In this document: piece after piece, positions 52,642-60,827 of the stretch
How the letters are laid out: each line of letters begins with the position of its first letter
Position numbering within the stretch: the first letter of the stretch is position 1
From: an uncultured Clostridia bacterium
Lineage (GTDB): Bacteria > Bacillota > Clostridia > UBA1381
Assembly: GCA_934501535.1 (NCBI GenBank)
Contig: CAKSUM010000012.1
Coordinates: 1 to 64,000 of the forward strand
Length of the DNA stretch: 64,000 nucleotides
Direction of reading: 5' to 3'
The notes under the pieces: model-generated
What the model saw: the letters and a program-made list of their open reading frames with translations, nothing else
Told to the model about the DNA's origin: nothing
Database searches by the model: none
Made by a program: the position numbers and the translations under genes

Positions 52642-52972
52642 ACTTCACACCGTCCCTCATCACATTACGGTAAAACGGCATAACATCTTTCCATTCATTG
52701 AAGTATTGCAGACTCTGCAACTTTGATGTAAGAAAAACGTTGTTTTCCAAATTAAGCTCTGAGAAAAACTCGCTTGTTCTGAGCCGATATTTCTTGAGTT
52801 CCTCTCTATCCATATCTACCATAATCATAATATCGATGTCGGATTCGTCATCGTAGTCACCGCGTGCATATGATCCGTATAAAATAACGCTCTGAAATTT
52901 TTCGCCGAATAATTCCTTGGAAAACTCAACAATCTGTTTGATTATACTATCCAGTTGGTTTTTAGAACACAT
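52634..52972 (-). CDS. Minimal nucleotidyltransferase (MNT) antitoxin
   Basis: A 112-aa protein. ILYGSYARGDYDDESDIDIMI contains the nucleotidyltransferase signature GSxARGxxxxxSDID. MNT antitoxins neutralise HEPN toxins by adenylylation. GGCGG lies eight bases before the ATG at 52972; a GTG at 52981 is less suitable. It is coupled to the HEPN gene. The cassette probably stabilises the element. Confidence 0.85.
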   Translation of the reverse strand: MCSKNQLDSIIKQIVEFSKELFGEKFQSVILYGSYARGDYDDESDIDIMIMVDMDREELKKYRLRTSEFFSELNLENNVFLTSKLQSLQYFNEWKDVMPFYRNVMRDGVKYA

Positions 52973-52997
52973 AATGCACACCGCCTTTCTTAAATAT

Positions 52998-53026
52998 ATT
53001 ATACCCGACTTTTACATAAATTGCAA
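52998..53026 (-). promoter_or_regulatory. Promoter of the MNT/HEPN cassette
   Basis: On the minus strand TTGCAA (53021-53026) and TATAAT (52998-53003) are 17 bp apart, 26 bp before the MNT start. Confidence 0.7.
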
Positions 53027-53045
53027 TATATTTTGAAAAAATCCT

Positions 53046-54137
53046 CTACCACACCGCCCAGAACGGTCCGCCGGCGGAGGCGGCGGTGCGGGCTTCATTC
53101 AATATTATCGACATATCCCAAGCCTTTTGCGACCGTTTATAGCTTGCAGGATCCGCAACCAACACCTTGCCGTCCTTTGTGATACCGCGCAGGACTATAA
53201 AATGTCCGTTATTCGTAAAATGCCCCTTTGCCATAATCACTATAACCAAATGCCCGCCCGACAAATGCTTTTCAAGCTCGCGTGCACTCGAGCGTCCGAG
53301 CTTTTCCACATTAAGCCCGTAATGCTCAGCACCCTTTGGAATAAGCGAGTGATAGCTGCCGTTTCCCTCGCAGCGATAACCGTTCTTTGCCGACCACGCC
53401 GCAACCTCTGTCGGGTCGGTATTCTGCCCGGTTATTGTCGATACCGCAATCGCAAGCGAGGTCGGGCCGCAGCCCGAGCCGCCGATTGTGCCGCTTTTTC
53501 CGTAGGCTTTATCCGCCCATCTGCTGTCGAGCTGACTGTAATATACAACCTGCGTTTCGCCCTCCGCACCGAGCATTGCACCGTCATAGCTTGGGCTTTT
53601 ATCCGCAAAACCGCCGTCCGGGTCAAGATACTGGTCATTCAGCGTGTCATACATCAGATTTGCCCAGTTCTTTTCATCGTCAGAAAAATTCAGACTATCC
53701 ATCATCTCGTCCGGCGTTTTGTTATGGACACAGCCGCTATCGTCTATGGTATAGCTGTTTAGTATCGAATTATGAATATCAAGCGGCGAAATATTCTGCA
53801 CATTCTGCCGCGACCGCACCGACTCAATAGATATAAGGCGGTAAATATCCGGGTTCACCCCGGGCGGACAGGCTTGCAATTCATCGTTATATTGCTGCAC
53901 CAACGCCGAGCCGCGGCGGTTTCTTTCAATCAGTTCCGCGTCATTTACGCTTCCCCAGCTAAAGAGCATTTGCGGGATTGCCGCAATAACCATTATCGGC
54001 AGCAGCAGAAAAAACAGCAGCGTCCCTGCCATTATTAAAATGACTTTAGGACTTAAAACCTCCGCCGCCCCTTGCGTTGCCGTAACAAAGTTCCCGGACG
54101 CTATGCCGCCTGCGGTTTTAACCGCACCCTTTAACAT
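53046..54137 (-). CDS. Membrane-anchored C39-like peptidase of the transfer system
   Basis: A 363-aa protein. A transmembrane anchor at about 30-55 (VILIMAGTLLFFLLLPIMVIAAIP) precedes a linker. The C-terminal ~170 residues form a C39-like papain-fold domain: VVYYSQLDSRWADKAYG, the catalytic cysteine in GSGCGPTSLAIAVS and the histidine in NNGHFIVLRGI, with ADPAS. Such enzymes help to open peptidoglycan for the transfer channel. Usually a lysozyme domain comes first; the middle part (VNPDIYRLISIE) may be its remnant or a weak version. It lies in the transfer cluster upstream of the MNT/HEPN cassette. Confidence 0.8.
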   Translation of the reverse strand: MLKGAVKTAGGIASGNFVTATQGAAEVLSPKVILIMAGTLLFFLLLPIMVIAAIPQMLFSWGSVNDAELIERNRRGSALVQQYNDELQACPPGVNPDIYRLISIESVRSRQNVQNISPLDIHNSILNSYTIDDSGCVHNKTPDEMMDSLNFSDDEKNWANLMYDTLNDQYLDPDGGFADKSPSYDGAMLGAEGETQVVYYSQLDSRWADKAYGKSGTIGGSGCGPTSLAIAVSTITGQNTDPTEVAAWSAKNGYRCEGNGSYHSLIPKGAEHYGLNVEKLGRSSARELEKHLSGGHLVIVIMAKGHFTNNGHFIVLRGITKDGKVLVADPASYKRSQKAWDMSIILNEARTAASAGGPFWAVW

Positions 54138-54171
54138 CTGTGCACCACGGGCGGCCTTTTCCGCTGTACTT

Positions 54172-55731
54172 CTACCGTTTTTGTTTTCTATCCCGACCGC
54201 CCCTTTCTTCCTCTTTGGTGTATTTTCTGTATCCGCGTCTTTTTGCTTTCTTATTTCTCGCCGCCGGGTTATACCGACCGTTCACATATTCGTGATTAAT
54301 CTTATTGCTTTCGTTATTCCACCGGGCGGAATCGGAATATTCGCGGCTTTCGCGGCTGAACTCCGCCGAGTTTTCCGCATAATCGCGGCTGCTGCTTTTT
54401 GCACCCTCAATATTCACATTGCCGCCGACCGTGCTGTATTTACTGTCCCTGTTTGCATTGTTATGTGTCCCTTTTGTGGTGTTTACAGGCTGTGCCGTCT
54501 GCGCCCTCTGTCTGTCCCGTTCCGCTTTTTCCCGTTCGCGGCTTTGATATGTCCCGCCGCTTTCCGTGGTTTTGCTGTCCTTTGCCGTACTCCGGGGAAC
54601 GGGCGGCCTTGTGCCGTTCGGTCTTTCCGTTTTGGTCTGAGTTTCTGTCCTTACGCCCTCGCTCTCCTGACCTTTAGCCGTTTGACGCGACATATTCTCC
54701 GCACTTTGCGACGTACTGCTGCTATGCATACCGCTTGGCTGTGTGCCAGGCGGATTTTGTTTTGTGCTATTTTGCCCTCTTGTTCCGTTTGGCGGCATAT
54801 TTCCGGCAGCGGTACTTTTTCCGTCATTTCCGCGGCGTGCTGCCGTGCTGCTCTTTCCTGCGGCTATGCTTCTGCTCACCGAACCGGACACAGCACGCAC
54901 CGCCATCATTGTCATTACCCCGGGCAGGCGCGACCCAAGTGCGTTCCCGGTCTGTGCCGGGTTCAAGCCGATTTTCCCTATATGCGAATCAATCTTGCGT
55001 GCAACACGCGTTAATGCCACCACGAACACCAGCCATATAAGGACGCCTCCGGAGGACATCTGCGCCATAGCCGACATAATCAGTTTTAAAAACACGATAT
55101 TCATTATCATCATAACCAGCATCGAGCAGTACATTCTGCACCAGCCCTTGAAAATATCGTTGGTGTTCTTGCTGCCGCCCATCGAAAACGCAAGCGGTGC
55201 GAAAAAGGTAAGCACGCCGCACACAACATATCTTTCGCCGATTTCAAACAGCAGCTTTAGCATCTGCACCATAAGCACCACGCCGACTATAATCACAAGC
55301 AGCCACTTTGCACCGCTTCCGAGCGTGAACATACTCTCGTCCGGCGTGACGATATTAATTGAATCGGGCAGCTGCAAAAGCGTTATGACCTTATTGGTAA
55401 TGCCGAGTCCTATCGCACAGATTTCCTTTGACACCGACAGCAAAAATGCAAATACCGCCGTCCGAAGAAAGGTTATCTTCGGGTCCTCCGCCTCAAAGCC
55501 AATACCGGACACCATCGCCTTAACCATCTGGAACACGAGATTTCCAATCAAAAGTGCCCAGCCGAGTGCGGTCAGTACCGTCACAATATCGCGGATAACC
55601 GGTGCGGTTCTTTCAAAGTACGCAAGATCCATTGACATAACGCCGATAAGCTCGCCCGACATATATGCCATAATGTCCACCATCATACCGTAGAGCCATT
55701 CAATCAGCCCCTTTAATATCGGCTCTAACAT
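54172..55731 (-). CDS. TrbL/VirB6-like channel protein
   Basis: A 519-aa membrane protein. The first ~280 residues hold about six transmembrane segments (for example IVTVLTALGWALLIGNLVF, FLRTAVFAFLLSVS, WLLVIIVGVVLMVQMLKLLF, GVLIWLVFVVALTRVA). The C-terminal ~240 residues are soluble and low in complexity, rich in Ser, Thr, Gly, Asn and Arg. This matches VirB6/TrbL, the inner-membrane pore of conjugative type IV secretion systems. Its start overlaps the end of the pilin-like gene. Confidence 0.85.
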   Translation of the reverse strand: MLEPILKGLIEWLYGMMVDIMAYMSGELIGVMSMDLAYFERTAPVIRDIVTVLTALGWALLIGNLVFQMVKAMVSGIGFEAEDPKITFLRTAVFAFLLSVSKEICAIGLGITNKVITLLQLPDSINIVTPDESMFTLGSGAKWLLVIIVGVVLMVQMLKLLFEIGERYVVCGVLTFFAPLAFSMGGSKNTNDIFKGWCRMYCSMLVMMIMNIVFLKLIMSAMAQMSSGGVLIWLVFVVALTRVARKIDSHIGKIGLNPAQTGNALGSRLPGVMTMMAVRAVSGSVSRSIAAGKSSTAARRGNDGKSTAAGNMPPNGTRGQNSTKQNPPGTQPSGMHSSSTSQSAENMSRQTAKGQESEGVRTETQTKTERPNGTRPPVPRSTAKDSKTTESGGTYQSREREKAERDRQRAQTAQPVNTTKGTHNNANRDSKYSTVGGNVNIEGAKSSSRDYAENSAEFSRESREYSDSARWNNESNKINHEYVNGRYNPAARNKKAKRRGYRKYTKEEERGGRDRKQKR

Positions 55732-56087
55732 ATCGCAAGTGCAGCCGCACCGACATCAATCGTACCGTAGCCGGCAAACAGCGGTCTGATATATACCAAA
55801 AATCCGCCTATACCGTTAATTACCGCCCACGCAATCCATATACGCTTGAGCCAGTCCACGCTCTGATCAACCTTCTGCTGATTATTCGACAGTTTCATTC
55901 CGACAACGCAGACCGTTGTCATAAGCGCCGCTAAAATCGTACTTATCCCGGCTATCTTGTTATATACGTCCTTGATAATTGTTTCTGCCAAATCCCACAT
56001 CGTACCGATTGCGAACACCTGCGTTGCGGAAAGCACCACAATTACCGCTGTCAAAATTATCAGACGTACTATTCGTTTTCTTTTCAT
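55725..56087 (-). CDS. VirB2/TrbC-like pilin or small conjugation membrane protein
   Basis: A 120-aa protein with a signal peptide (RIVRLIILTAVIVVLSATQVFA), a second hydrophobic segment (AGISTILAALMTTVCVVGMKL) and a third (WIAWAVINGIGGFLVYI). The order is like VirB2/TrbC pilins or the equivalent small proteins of Firmicutes elements. The ATG at 56087 overlaps the previous stop as ATGA. It is followed by the TrbL-like gene, the usual order. Confidence 0.7.
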   Translation of the reverse strand: MKRKRIVRLIILTAVIVVLSATQVFAIGTMWDLAETIIKDVYNKIAGISTILAALMTTVCVVGMKLSNNQQKVDQSVDWLKRIWIAWAVINGIGGFLVYIRPLFAGYGTIDVGAAALAIC

Positions 56088-56461
56088 ATCATCAATACCT
56101 CTTTTCCAAGCAAATACGCAGCAAAAAACACAAACGCCAGCGGAACGCTTTTCTCTTTTCTTACAATGCACCAAACAATGGCAAGCACACACGAAAGCAT
56201 CAAAACCTGCACAAACTCACAAAGCCCCGCCGCCGCTGCACAAAAAGACAAAAACTTTGCGTCGCCGCCCTTTATTTTTCCGCCCGCAAAGAGCAAAGCA
56301 CACGCCGTTCCTGCCGTCAGAAAAAATCCCGATATGCGGTCATACACCGACGCACCGCTGAAAAACACCGCATACATTCCGAGCAGAAAATCAATCCCTT
56401 CGGGAATTTTGCGGTATTTAAAATCGATAAACGCTGCAAATGCCAGTATTATTCCGAGCAT
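56084..56461 (-). CDS. A24 prepilin-peptidase-like membrane protein (short)
   Basis: A 125-aa protein with four or five hydrophobic segments. The two aspartates of the A24 family are present: AAFIDFKYRKIPEG and KGGDAKFLSF (GGDAK standing for GxGD). It lacks the N-terminal methylase domain found in the larger A24 protein at 60090. It would cleave prepilin-type leaders. ATGA overlaps link it with its neighbours. It is the smaller of two A24-like proteins in the window. Confidence 0.75.
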   Translation of the reverse strand: MLGIILAFAAFIDFKYRKIPEGIDFLLGMYAVFFSGASVYDRISGFFLTAGTACALLFAGGKIKGGDAKFLSFCAAAAGLCEFVQVLMLSCVLAIVWCIVRKEKSVPLAFVFFAAYLLGKEVLMI

Positions 56462-58236
56462 CAGTTCATTGACGAGAAATCGTCCTCGTACATATCGCCG
56501 TTAATGGTAATTGCTCCTGTAAGCTTTTTGCAAAACTCGATATTACCCACACCGCCGCCGTTTATGTATATCTCAAACTCGTGACGTGCGGGATTTTCCT
56601 TTGTTCCCGCAAGCTCGACCGGCGTATATATTCTTCTCGCACCTGTTTCCGACACCGGGCTTTGCGGCAGTCTGAACTGCAGCGTACCAAGCTTTTCCAT
56701 ACCGATTGCCGCCCCTTGCGTTCCGAGCCGATTCGTCATAGTCCAGGTCGGATATACCGTTGCACGCTCCGGATTTTTCACCGCAGCCGACGGCGTCCTG
56801 TTCGCACCCCAATTGCCGCAGCCGGAATTGGACACAAGCGTGGTATTTAGCGTACACCTGACATTTACTTCAAAGCCGTAGCCGGATTTTAACGTATCGG
56901 GCGTAATCTCTGCCTCCGCGTCAAGCACCGTGCGGTATTTAAACGTGTGCGTGCAGGTTCTCGACCGGCGTTTGCCGTTTGAGCGGTAGTAGACGGTATG
57001 CGAATCGGTTTCCGTCCACTCAATCACACCGTCGCACACACCGGACGGCTTTACAACAATTTCGGTATTTCCACCGGGTGGATTTCCGCTCGATGCACCA
57101 TCGTCTGTCCGGTCTTTTCTGCACTCGACGTTTAAGTATTTTTTCGGTATATATCCCGAGAGCGTCACAACCGTCGGATTTTCGCTGCCCTCATACTGGA
57201 TTTTTCCGTCCGGCAGCTGCACGTTCCAGCCGGTTATCGAATATCCGCCCGGCGGCGTTAATTTCGCCGTAACATGCGTTTCCTCGTCTACCGTAACCTG
57301 TCCGCCCGCGAGCTTTTCGGTTGATATAACCAGGCAGGCGGCGGTGTCCCAATACCGAACCTCAACCTCGGTATTTGATGTCGGGTAATAGTCGATATCG
57401 AGATACTTTTCCGGCACCCAACTTGCAAGCGTTATTTCCGCCGTTCGCTCGCTGCCGCCATACTGAACCTCATCGTCCGGCAGTCTGACCTGCCAGCCGC
57501 TGTATGAATACCCGTCCAAGTCGGGAATATTCACGCTCGTATCGACCGTTTCATTATCCTGCAGACGCCCGAGCGGTATATCCTCGCTTTTGATAATTGA
57601 CCCGTCCCGGGCATTTTTGTACCGCACGTGAACCACCGCGTCACGCGCCGGCTTTACAACAACGCGTATTGCGGTAAAATACCAGTACGCCCCCTTCGGG
57701 AACCATTTATTTCTGCCGACTGTCTGATGATTTCCGTTATCGCTCCACGGGTCGCACGAGCCTGTCTTTACTTTGACATCACTTTTGACACACAGGTAAA
57801 ACATAGTAACGCCCGGCTCGGTCAGCTCAAAGGACGTACTTTCCACTATATTATTTTTATACACCTTATAGCTGTCACCGAGCGTACCGTAATACTGCCA
57901 GTCCCACTCGGAAATTTTGCCGCCGCAGTTATCATAGCTCATATCCTCAAACGCAAGCGTATCGCCCACATAGCAGGTGAGCGTCGGAAATTCCGCCGTG
58001 CAGTCATAGTCCGCGTAGCTCAAAACGCTGTCCTGCACCTCGCCCTCTGCTATCCTCTTTGCCGCAAACCGTGCGGTCGGCTTTTGGATTTCCTGTCCCT
58101 GTTTACTTATGATATTCATAAGCCGATAGTCCTTTTGTGCCCATTCCTTGCTCGGCAGTGCAAATGCCGATATATCGGACAATATAAAAACGGCTGTCAT
58201 AACGGCAGCCGCAAGCTTGGATTTTCGTATATTCAT
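56461..58236 (-). CDS. Large secreted protein with PKD/MucBP-like repeats
   Basis: A 591-aa exported protein. Signal peptide: IRKSKLAAAVMTAVFILSDISAFA. A beta-rich part at about 80-200 (CYVGDTLAFEDMSYDNCGGKISEWDWQYYG) looks like a PKD-type unit. Three repeats follow at about 210-380 (VVHVRYKNARDG...SGWQVRLPD, EVEVRYWDTAACL...TGWNVQLPD, YIPKKYLNVEC), like mucin-binding units. The C-terminal part has cysteine-bearing, beta-rich sequence. GGAGTAAAG precedes the ATG at 58236. It is probably a surface adhesin or pilus-associated protein. Confidence 0.65.
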   Translation of the reverse strand: MNIRKSKLAAAVMTAVFILSDISAFALPSKEWAQKDYRLMNIISKQGQEIQKPTARFAAKRIAEGEVQDSVLSYADYDCTAEFPTLTCYVGDTLAFEDMSYDNCGGKISEWDWQYYGTLGDSYKVYKNNIVESTSFELTEPGVTMFYLCVKSDVKVKTGSCDPWSDNGNHQTVGRNKWFPKGAYWYFTAIRVVVKPARDAVVHVRYKNARDGSIIKSEDIPLGRLQDNETVDTSVNIPDLDGYSYSGWQVRLPDDEVQYGGSERTAEITLASWVPEKYLDIDYYPTSNTEVEVRYWDTAACLVISTEKLAGGQVTVDEETHVTAKLTPPGGYSITGWNVQLPDGKIQYEGSENPTVVTLSGYIPKKYLNVECRKDRTDDGASSGNPPGGNTEIVVKPSGVCDGVIEWTETDSHTVYYRSNGKRRSRTCTHTFKYRTVLDAEAEITPDTLKSGYGFEVNVRCTLNTTLVSNSGCGNWGANRTPSAAVKNPERATVYPTWTMTNRLGTQGAAIGMEKLGTLQFRLPQSPVSETGARRIYTPVELAGTKENPARHEFEIYINGGGVGNIEFCKKLTGAITINGDMYEDDFSSMN

Positions 58237-58270
58237 CTTTACTCCTCCACAATTTTTTGCATGAAAATCG

Positions 58271-58299
58271 TTGACAAAAAGTATAATATGTTGTATAAT
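58271..58299 (+). promoter_or_regulatory. Consensus promoter of a small antisense RNA
   Basis: TTGACA (58271-58276) and TATAAT (58294-58299) with a 17-bp spacer: a perfect consensus. It directs an RNA of about 85-90 nt towards the convergent toxin gene. Confidence 0.7.
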
Positions 58300-58304
58300 G
58301 ATAA

Positions 58305-58395
58305 TAGAAAAAGGCAAGACCTCAAACGGTTATGCCAAAGGAATTTTGTTATAAAATAACGCCGTAGCTTTGGCGGGCTGGCGTTATTTTACTTT
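58305..58395 (+). ncRNA. Candidate antitoxin RNA of a type I toxin-antitoxin locus
   Basis: The predicted RNA begins near 58305 (GAAAAAGGCAAGACC) and ends at the shared hairpin 58353-58390. Its 3' end overlaps that of the toxin mRNA on the other strand. It shares CCTCAAAC and CGGTTATGCC with the toxin mRNA leader (inverted copies at 58493-58512), so both RNAs carry these motifs in the same sense. No reading frame of note. Function is inferred from layout. Confidence 0.5.
58353..58390. terminator. Shared bidirectional terminator of the type I locus
   Basis: AAAATAACGCC (58353-58363) and GGCGTTATTTT (58380-58390) form an 11-bp stem, with T-rich flanks on both strands. It ends the toxin message (stop codon within the stem) and the antisense RNA. 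Confidence 0.7.
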
Positions 58396-58458
58396 TATAG
58401 TAAATGTTATTAAAAACACAATTATGAAGAACATTATTCTCAATATGTATTTTTTCAT
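58384..58458 (-). CDS. 24-aa hydrophobic peptide, candidate type I toxin
   Basis: MKKYILRI is followed by a run of hydrophobic residues (MFFIIVFLITFT) and a basic end (IKVK): one transmembrane helix with positive ends, as in type I toxins (Fst, TxpA and TisB type), which damage the membrane. GGAGG lies eight bases before the ATG. A perfect hairpin (58476-58493) lies just upstream of that site. The message has its own consensus promoter (58572-58600) and a convergent antisense RNA. No sequence family is recognised with certainty. Confidence 0.55.
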   Translation of the reverse strand: MKKYILRIMFFIIVFLITFTIKVK

Positions 58459-58475
58459 AACAACCACCTCCTTCC

Positions 58476-58493
58476 CCGATTTATATAAATCGG
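58476..58493 (-). promoter_or_regulatory. Hairpin before the toxin ribosome binding site
   Basis: CCGATTTATATAAATCGG is a perfect palindrome about six bases upstream of the GGAGG of the toxin gene. It could control access to the ribosome site. Confidence 0.5.
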
Positions 58494-58520
58494 TTTGAGG
58501 GTGGCATAACCGCCCAGCTT

Positions 58521-58550
58521 TTACACTGTTTTCTGTCTTACCTTTTTCAT
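58521..58550 (-). CDS. Possible 9-aa leader peptide in the toxin mRNA
   Basis: ATG AAA AAG GTA... encodes MKKVRQKTV. GGAG lies seven bases upstream. It lies in the toxin leader between the promoter and the hairpin, about 60 nt before the toxin's ribosome site. Translation could influence leader folding. Such short frames also occur by chance. Confidence 0.35.
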   Translation of the reverse strand: MKKVRQKTV

Positions 58551-58571
58551 CGGATTGCTCCGACAAATACT

Positions 58572-58600
58572 ATTATACTACAAATTTACTTTCTTTTCAA
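58572..58600 (-). promoter_or_regulatory. Promoter of the candidate toxin gene
   Basis: On the minus strand TTGAAA (58595-58600) and TATAAT (58572-58577) are 17 bp apart, nearly identical to the promoter at 14032-14060. It gives a leader of about 110 nt. Confidence 0.65.
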
Positions 58601-58609
58601 GTATTTTCT

Positions 58610-59461
58610 CTATTCCGTAATTAATGCATACGGCATTTTCAGTGTCTCGGTATATTCATACTCTTTCTGTTCACCGCTGCATTTTCTCAAAACCGTCAAC
58701 TTAAATGACAACTCATCTCCGTCCTTGGGTTTGAATGTTTTCATATCATCTCTTGTCGCATAGTATGCCCTTGTAACGGTCAGTACCGTTGTTCCCGTGT
58801 TTGTGAGTTTAGTGAAGTTATTGCGGCTGTATTTCTGCCAGCCGTTTATTGCACCCTCGTCCTGTTCAAATACATTAAACTGCGTCGGGTCTGTAAAGTC
58901 AATCTTAAACTCATAATTCGGACAGTCCCTCTCAAAGTCGCGGTAGTTATCAACAGTTATCCAAAAAAGCCTCTTATCGTATTCGCTTTCTGGATAGTTT
59001 ACCGTCAGCTTAGGTTCGGGAAATCTCACCGCATCGCCGGGCGATGTAATAGTTACGGTTTTAGTGTCCTTATCCCAGTCTACATCGCAGGCAAGCATTT
59101 CCGAAATAAATCTGAGCGGTACAAGTGTGCGGTCATCGCGAATGATTCCAAAGCTGTCAAATACGATTGTATCGTTATTTAAAAATGCTTTCAGACTTCC
59201 GATTGTGTACCTGATTGTGTCCTTATCTTTTTTGATTACCGCGGTTTTTGTGTCCTGTTCCCAGTCTACGCTTGCGCCCATCCGCTCCGACACGAACCGT
59301 ATCGGTACAAGCGTGCGGTCACGCTTATCCACAAACGGCTGTGCGTCCGGGAACACCACCTCGGTTCCGTCAAGCATTACCGTCACATTATCGTCCGATG
59401 CCGATACTGCATATCCCGACACCAATAACATTGCCAAAATTACACATATTAATTTTTTCAT
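58610..59461 (-). CDS. Secreted copper-amine-oxidase-N domain protein
   Basis: A 283-aa exported protein. Signal peptide: KKLICVILAMLLVSGYAVSA. Residues about 25-140 contain two CuAO-N type repeats (DRTLVPIRFVSERMGASVDWEQDTKTAVI and DRTLVPLRFISEMLACDVDWDKDTKTVTI). The C-terminal ~130 residues are a separate beta-rich domain (FKIDFTDPTQFNVFEQDEG). The name of the domain is historical; there is no oxidase activity. It probably binds cell-wall or pilus partners. The stop at 58610 borders the toxin promoter. Confidence 0.8.
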   Translation of the reverse strand: MKKLICVILAMLLVSGYAVSASDDNVTVMLDGTEVVFPDAQPFVDKRDRTLVPIRFVSERMGASVDWEQDTKTAVIKKDKDTIRYTIGSLKAFLNNDTIVFDSFGIIRDDRTLVPLRFISEMLACDVDWDKDTKTVTITSPGDAVRFPEPKLTVNYPESEYDKRLFWITVDNYRDFERDCPNYEFKIDFTDPTQFNVFEQDEGAINGWQKYSRNNFTKLTNTGTTVLTVTRAYYATRDDMKTFKPKDGDELSFKLTVLRKCSGEQKEYEYTETLKMPYALITE

Positions 59462-59480
59462 TTTTGTTTTTCATCCTTTC

Positions 59481-59948
59481 TCAGTCCAGTCTGTAGTTTG
59501 TTGATGAAATGTCAAAGGGTATCCTTATGCCGCTTGAAAATATGGTAAATAAACTGTTTGCATATGCTGTCCCTTTCACATTAAACACAGCAGGATTACT
59601 CGTTCCCGACACTCTTTCAAATGCGATTCTGTATTCCTCTTGCCCGTCCTTGACCTTTCTGTATCCGCTGTCCAAGCCCACATCTTCCGATAAATATTTA
59701 TAAAACTTCGACTTTGCCGCGTCCACATCAAGGTTTACTATCCTGTCCTGACGATAGCTGTCGCCCATTGCATACTCGACCGCACAGTTCACGCACCGCT
59801 GCAGCTGATACTCTATTTCCTGCTGCAAAATATGTACGCGGTACACCTCGCCGATCAGTACAACAAATATTATTACGAAGAATACCAGCATCATAGTCAT
59901 TATGATACCGTCGCCGTGTTTTTTATCCTTTGCCTTCATTAAAATCAT
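59481..59948 (-). CDS. TadE-like pilus assembly protein
   Basis: A 155-aa protein with a short basic N-terminus (KAKDKKHGDG), one transmembrane segment (IIMTMMLVFFVIIFVVLIGEVYRV) and an outer domain, the TadE/TadG-like build that belongs to Tad/Flp pili. The start is uncertain: 59948 and 59939 are preferred because KDKKHGDG is typical of TadE starts, but an upstream ATG at 60062 has AGGAGG next to it. It lies 20 bases before the CuAO gene. Confidence 0.65.
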   Translation of the reverse strand: MILMKAKDKKHGDGIIMTMMLVFFVIIFVVLIGEVYRVHILQQEIEYQLQRCVNCAVEYAMGDSYRQDRIVNLDVDAAKSKFYKYLSEDVGLDSGYRKVKDGQEEYRIAFERVSGTSNPAVFNVKGTAYANSLFTIFSSGIRIPFDISSTNYRLD

Positions 59949-60089
59949 TCGACCTCTTTTTAAAATGTCAGAAAATTGTTGGCAGTGCTGCTTTGCAGTG
60001 AGTGGTGCTGTACGTTGGTACCGCTCCGAACAAAAAGTAGTGCTGCCGGCAATTTTATTCATTTTTCCTCCTGCTTATTTTTGATTATA

Positions 60090-60827
60090 TTATATCCGGT
60101 TTATAATTTCAACCCCCGAGGACATACCAACCAGGAAAACCCATGTCCCGAAGTTCAACAGCGGCACAAGCGGCAGTGTATCTTTACGGTTTCTTTTCTT
60201 CATAATAATCTGCGGAAGATAGATTATGCAACCCAGAACGGACGCATATGTCACCGCGTACACGGTACCCATACCGCCCAGAAGTGCATACATCGTAATC
60301 AGCACGTCAAAATCACCGCCGCCGACCTTGCCTTTTAAAACCCGTGCAAGCACTGCCGCCGCGATTTCCATTGCCGCAATTACCGCGATAAATGCAAGCA
60401 CGCTTTTCCCGTCCGCTATCATAAACATCGCCTTTTCAAGCACCGCCGCAGCCGTTCCTGCATAAAGAATACCTGCATACACCATCTTTTCGTTAGTGTC
60501 CTGAATAGCGGCGAGTGCAAGCAGTATAAGCACCGTCAGAACATAAAGCCCCGTCAGCATATCACGCTCAATATAAAGGGCTGCGCACCAAAATGCACAG
60601 CCCATATATATTTCCGCCAAAAGTACATTAAGTCCGATTTTCGCGCCGCAGCCTCCGCACCTGCCGCGGCGGGCTATATAGCTTAAAATCGGTATCAGCT
60701 CATACCACAAAAGCTTCTTGCCGCAGCTGTCGCAGCGTGACCTGCCGAGATACCAGTCCTTTCTCGACAGCATCACGCACGCAAAGCTGCCGATGCACGC
60801 ACCCAGCACAAACATCAATATTTTCAA
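60090..60827 (-). CDS. Prepilin peptidase (A24 family)
   Basis: A 245-aa integral membrane aspartyl protease. The cytosolic N-terminal domain has two cysteine pairs (RCDSCGKK and RCGGCGAK), the zinc-binding feature of full PilD/TcpJ-type enzymes. The catalytic aspartates are in AAIQDTNEKMV and GGGDFDV (GxGD). It cleaves class III signal peptides of prepilins; N-methylation is likely too. Its start overlaps the end of the 706-aa gene. A shorter A24 protein is at 56084. Confidence 0.9.
   Translation of the reverse strand: MKILMFVLGACIGSFACVMLSRKDWYLGRSRCDSCGKKLLWYELIPILSYIARRGRCGGCGAKIGLNVLLAEIYMGCAFWCAALYIERDMLTGLYVLTVLILLALAAIQDTNEKMVYAGILYAGTAAAVLEKAMFMIADGKSVLAFIAVIAAMEIAAAVLARVLKGKVGGGDFDVLITMYALLGGMGTVYAVTYASVLGCIIYLPQIIMKKRNRKDTLPLVPLLNFGTWVFLVGMSSGVEIINRI

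Noticed and set aside
54040..55693. Long plus-strand open frames (324 and 316 aa) over the TrbL and C39 genes
   Set aside because: They are antisense to well-supported membrane and peptidase genes, lack ribosome sites and have no recognisable protein features; the open frames follow from the composition of the coding strand.
58384..58566. A longer 60-aa form of the hydrophobic peptide
   Set aside because: The upstream codons cross the perfect hairpin and ribosome site of the short form; only the 24-aa start has a GGAGG at the right distance.
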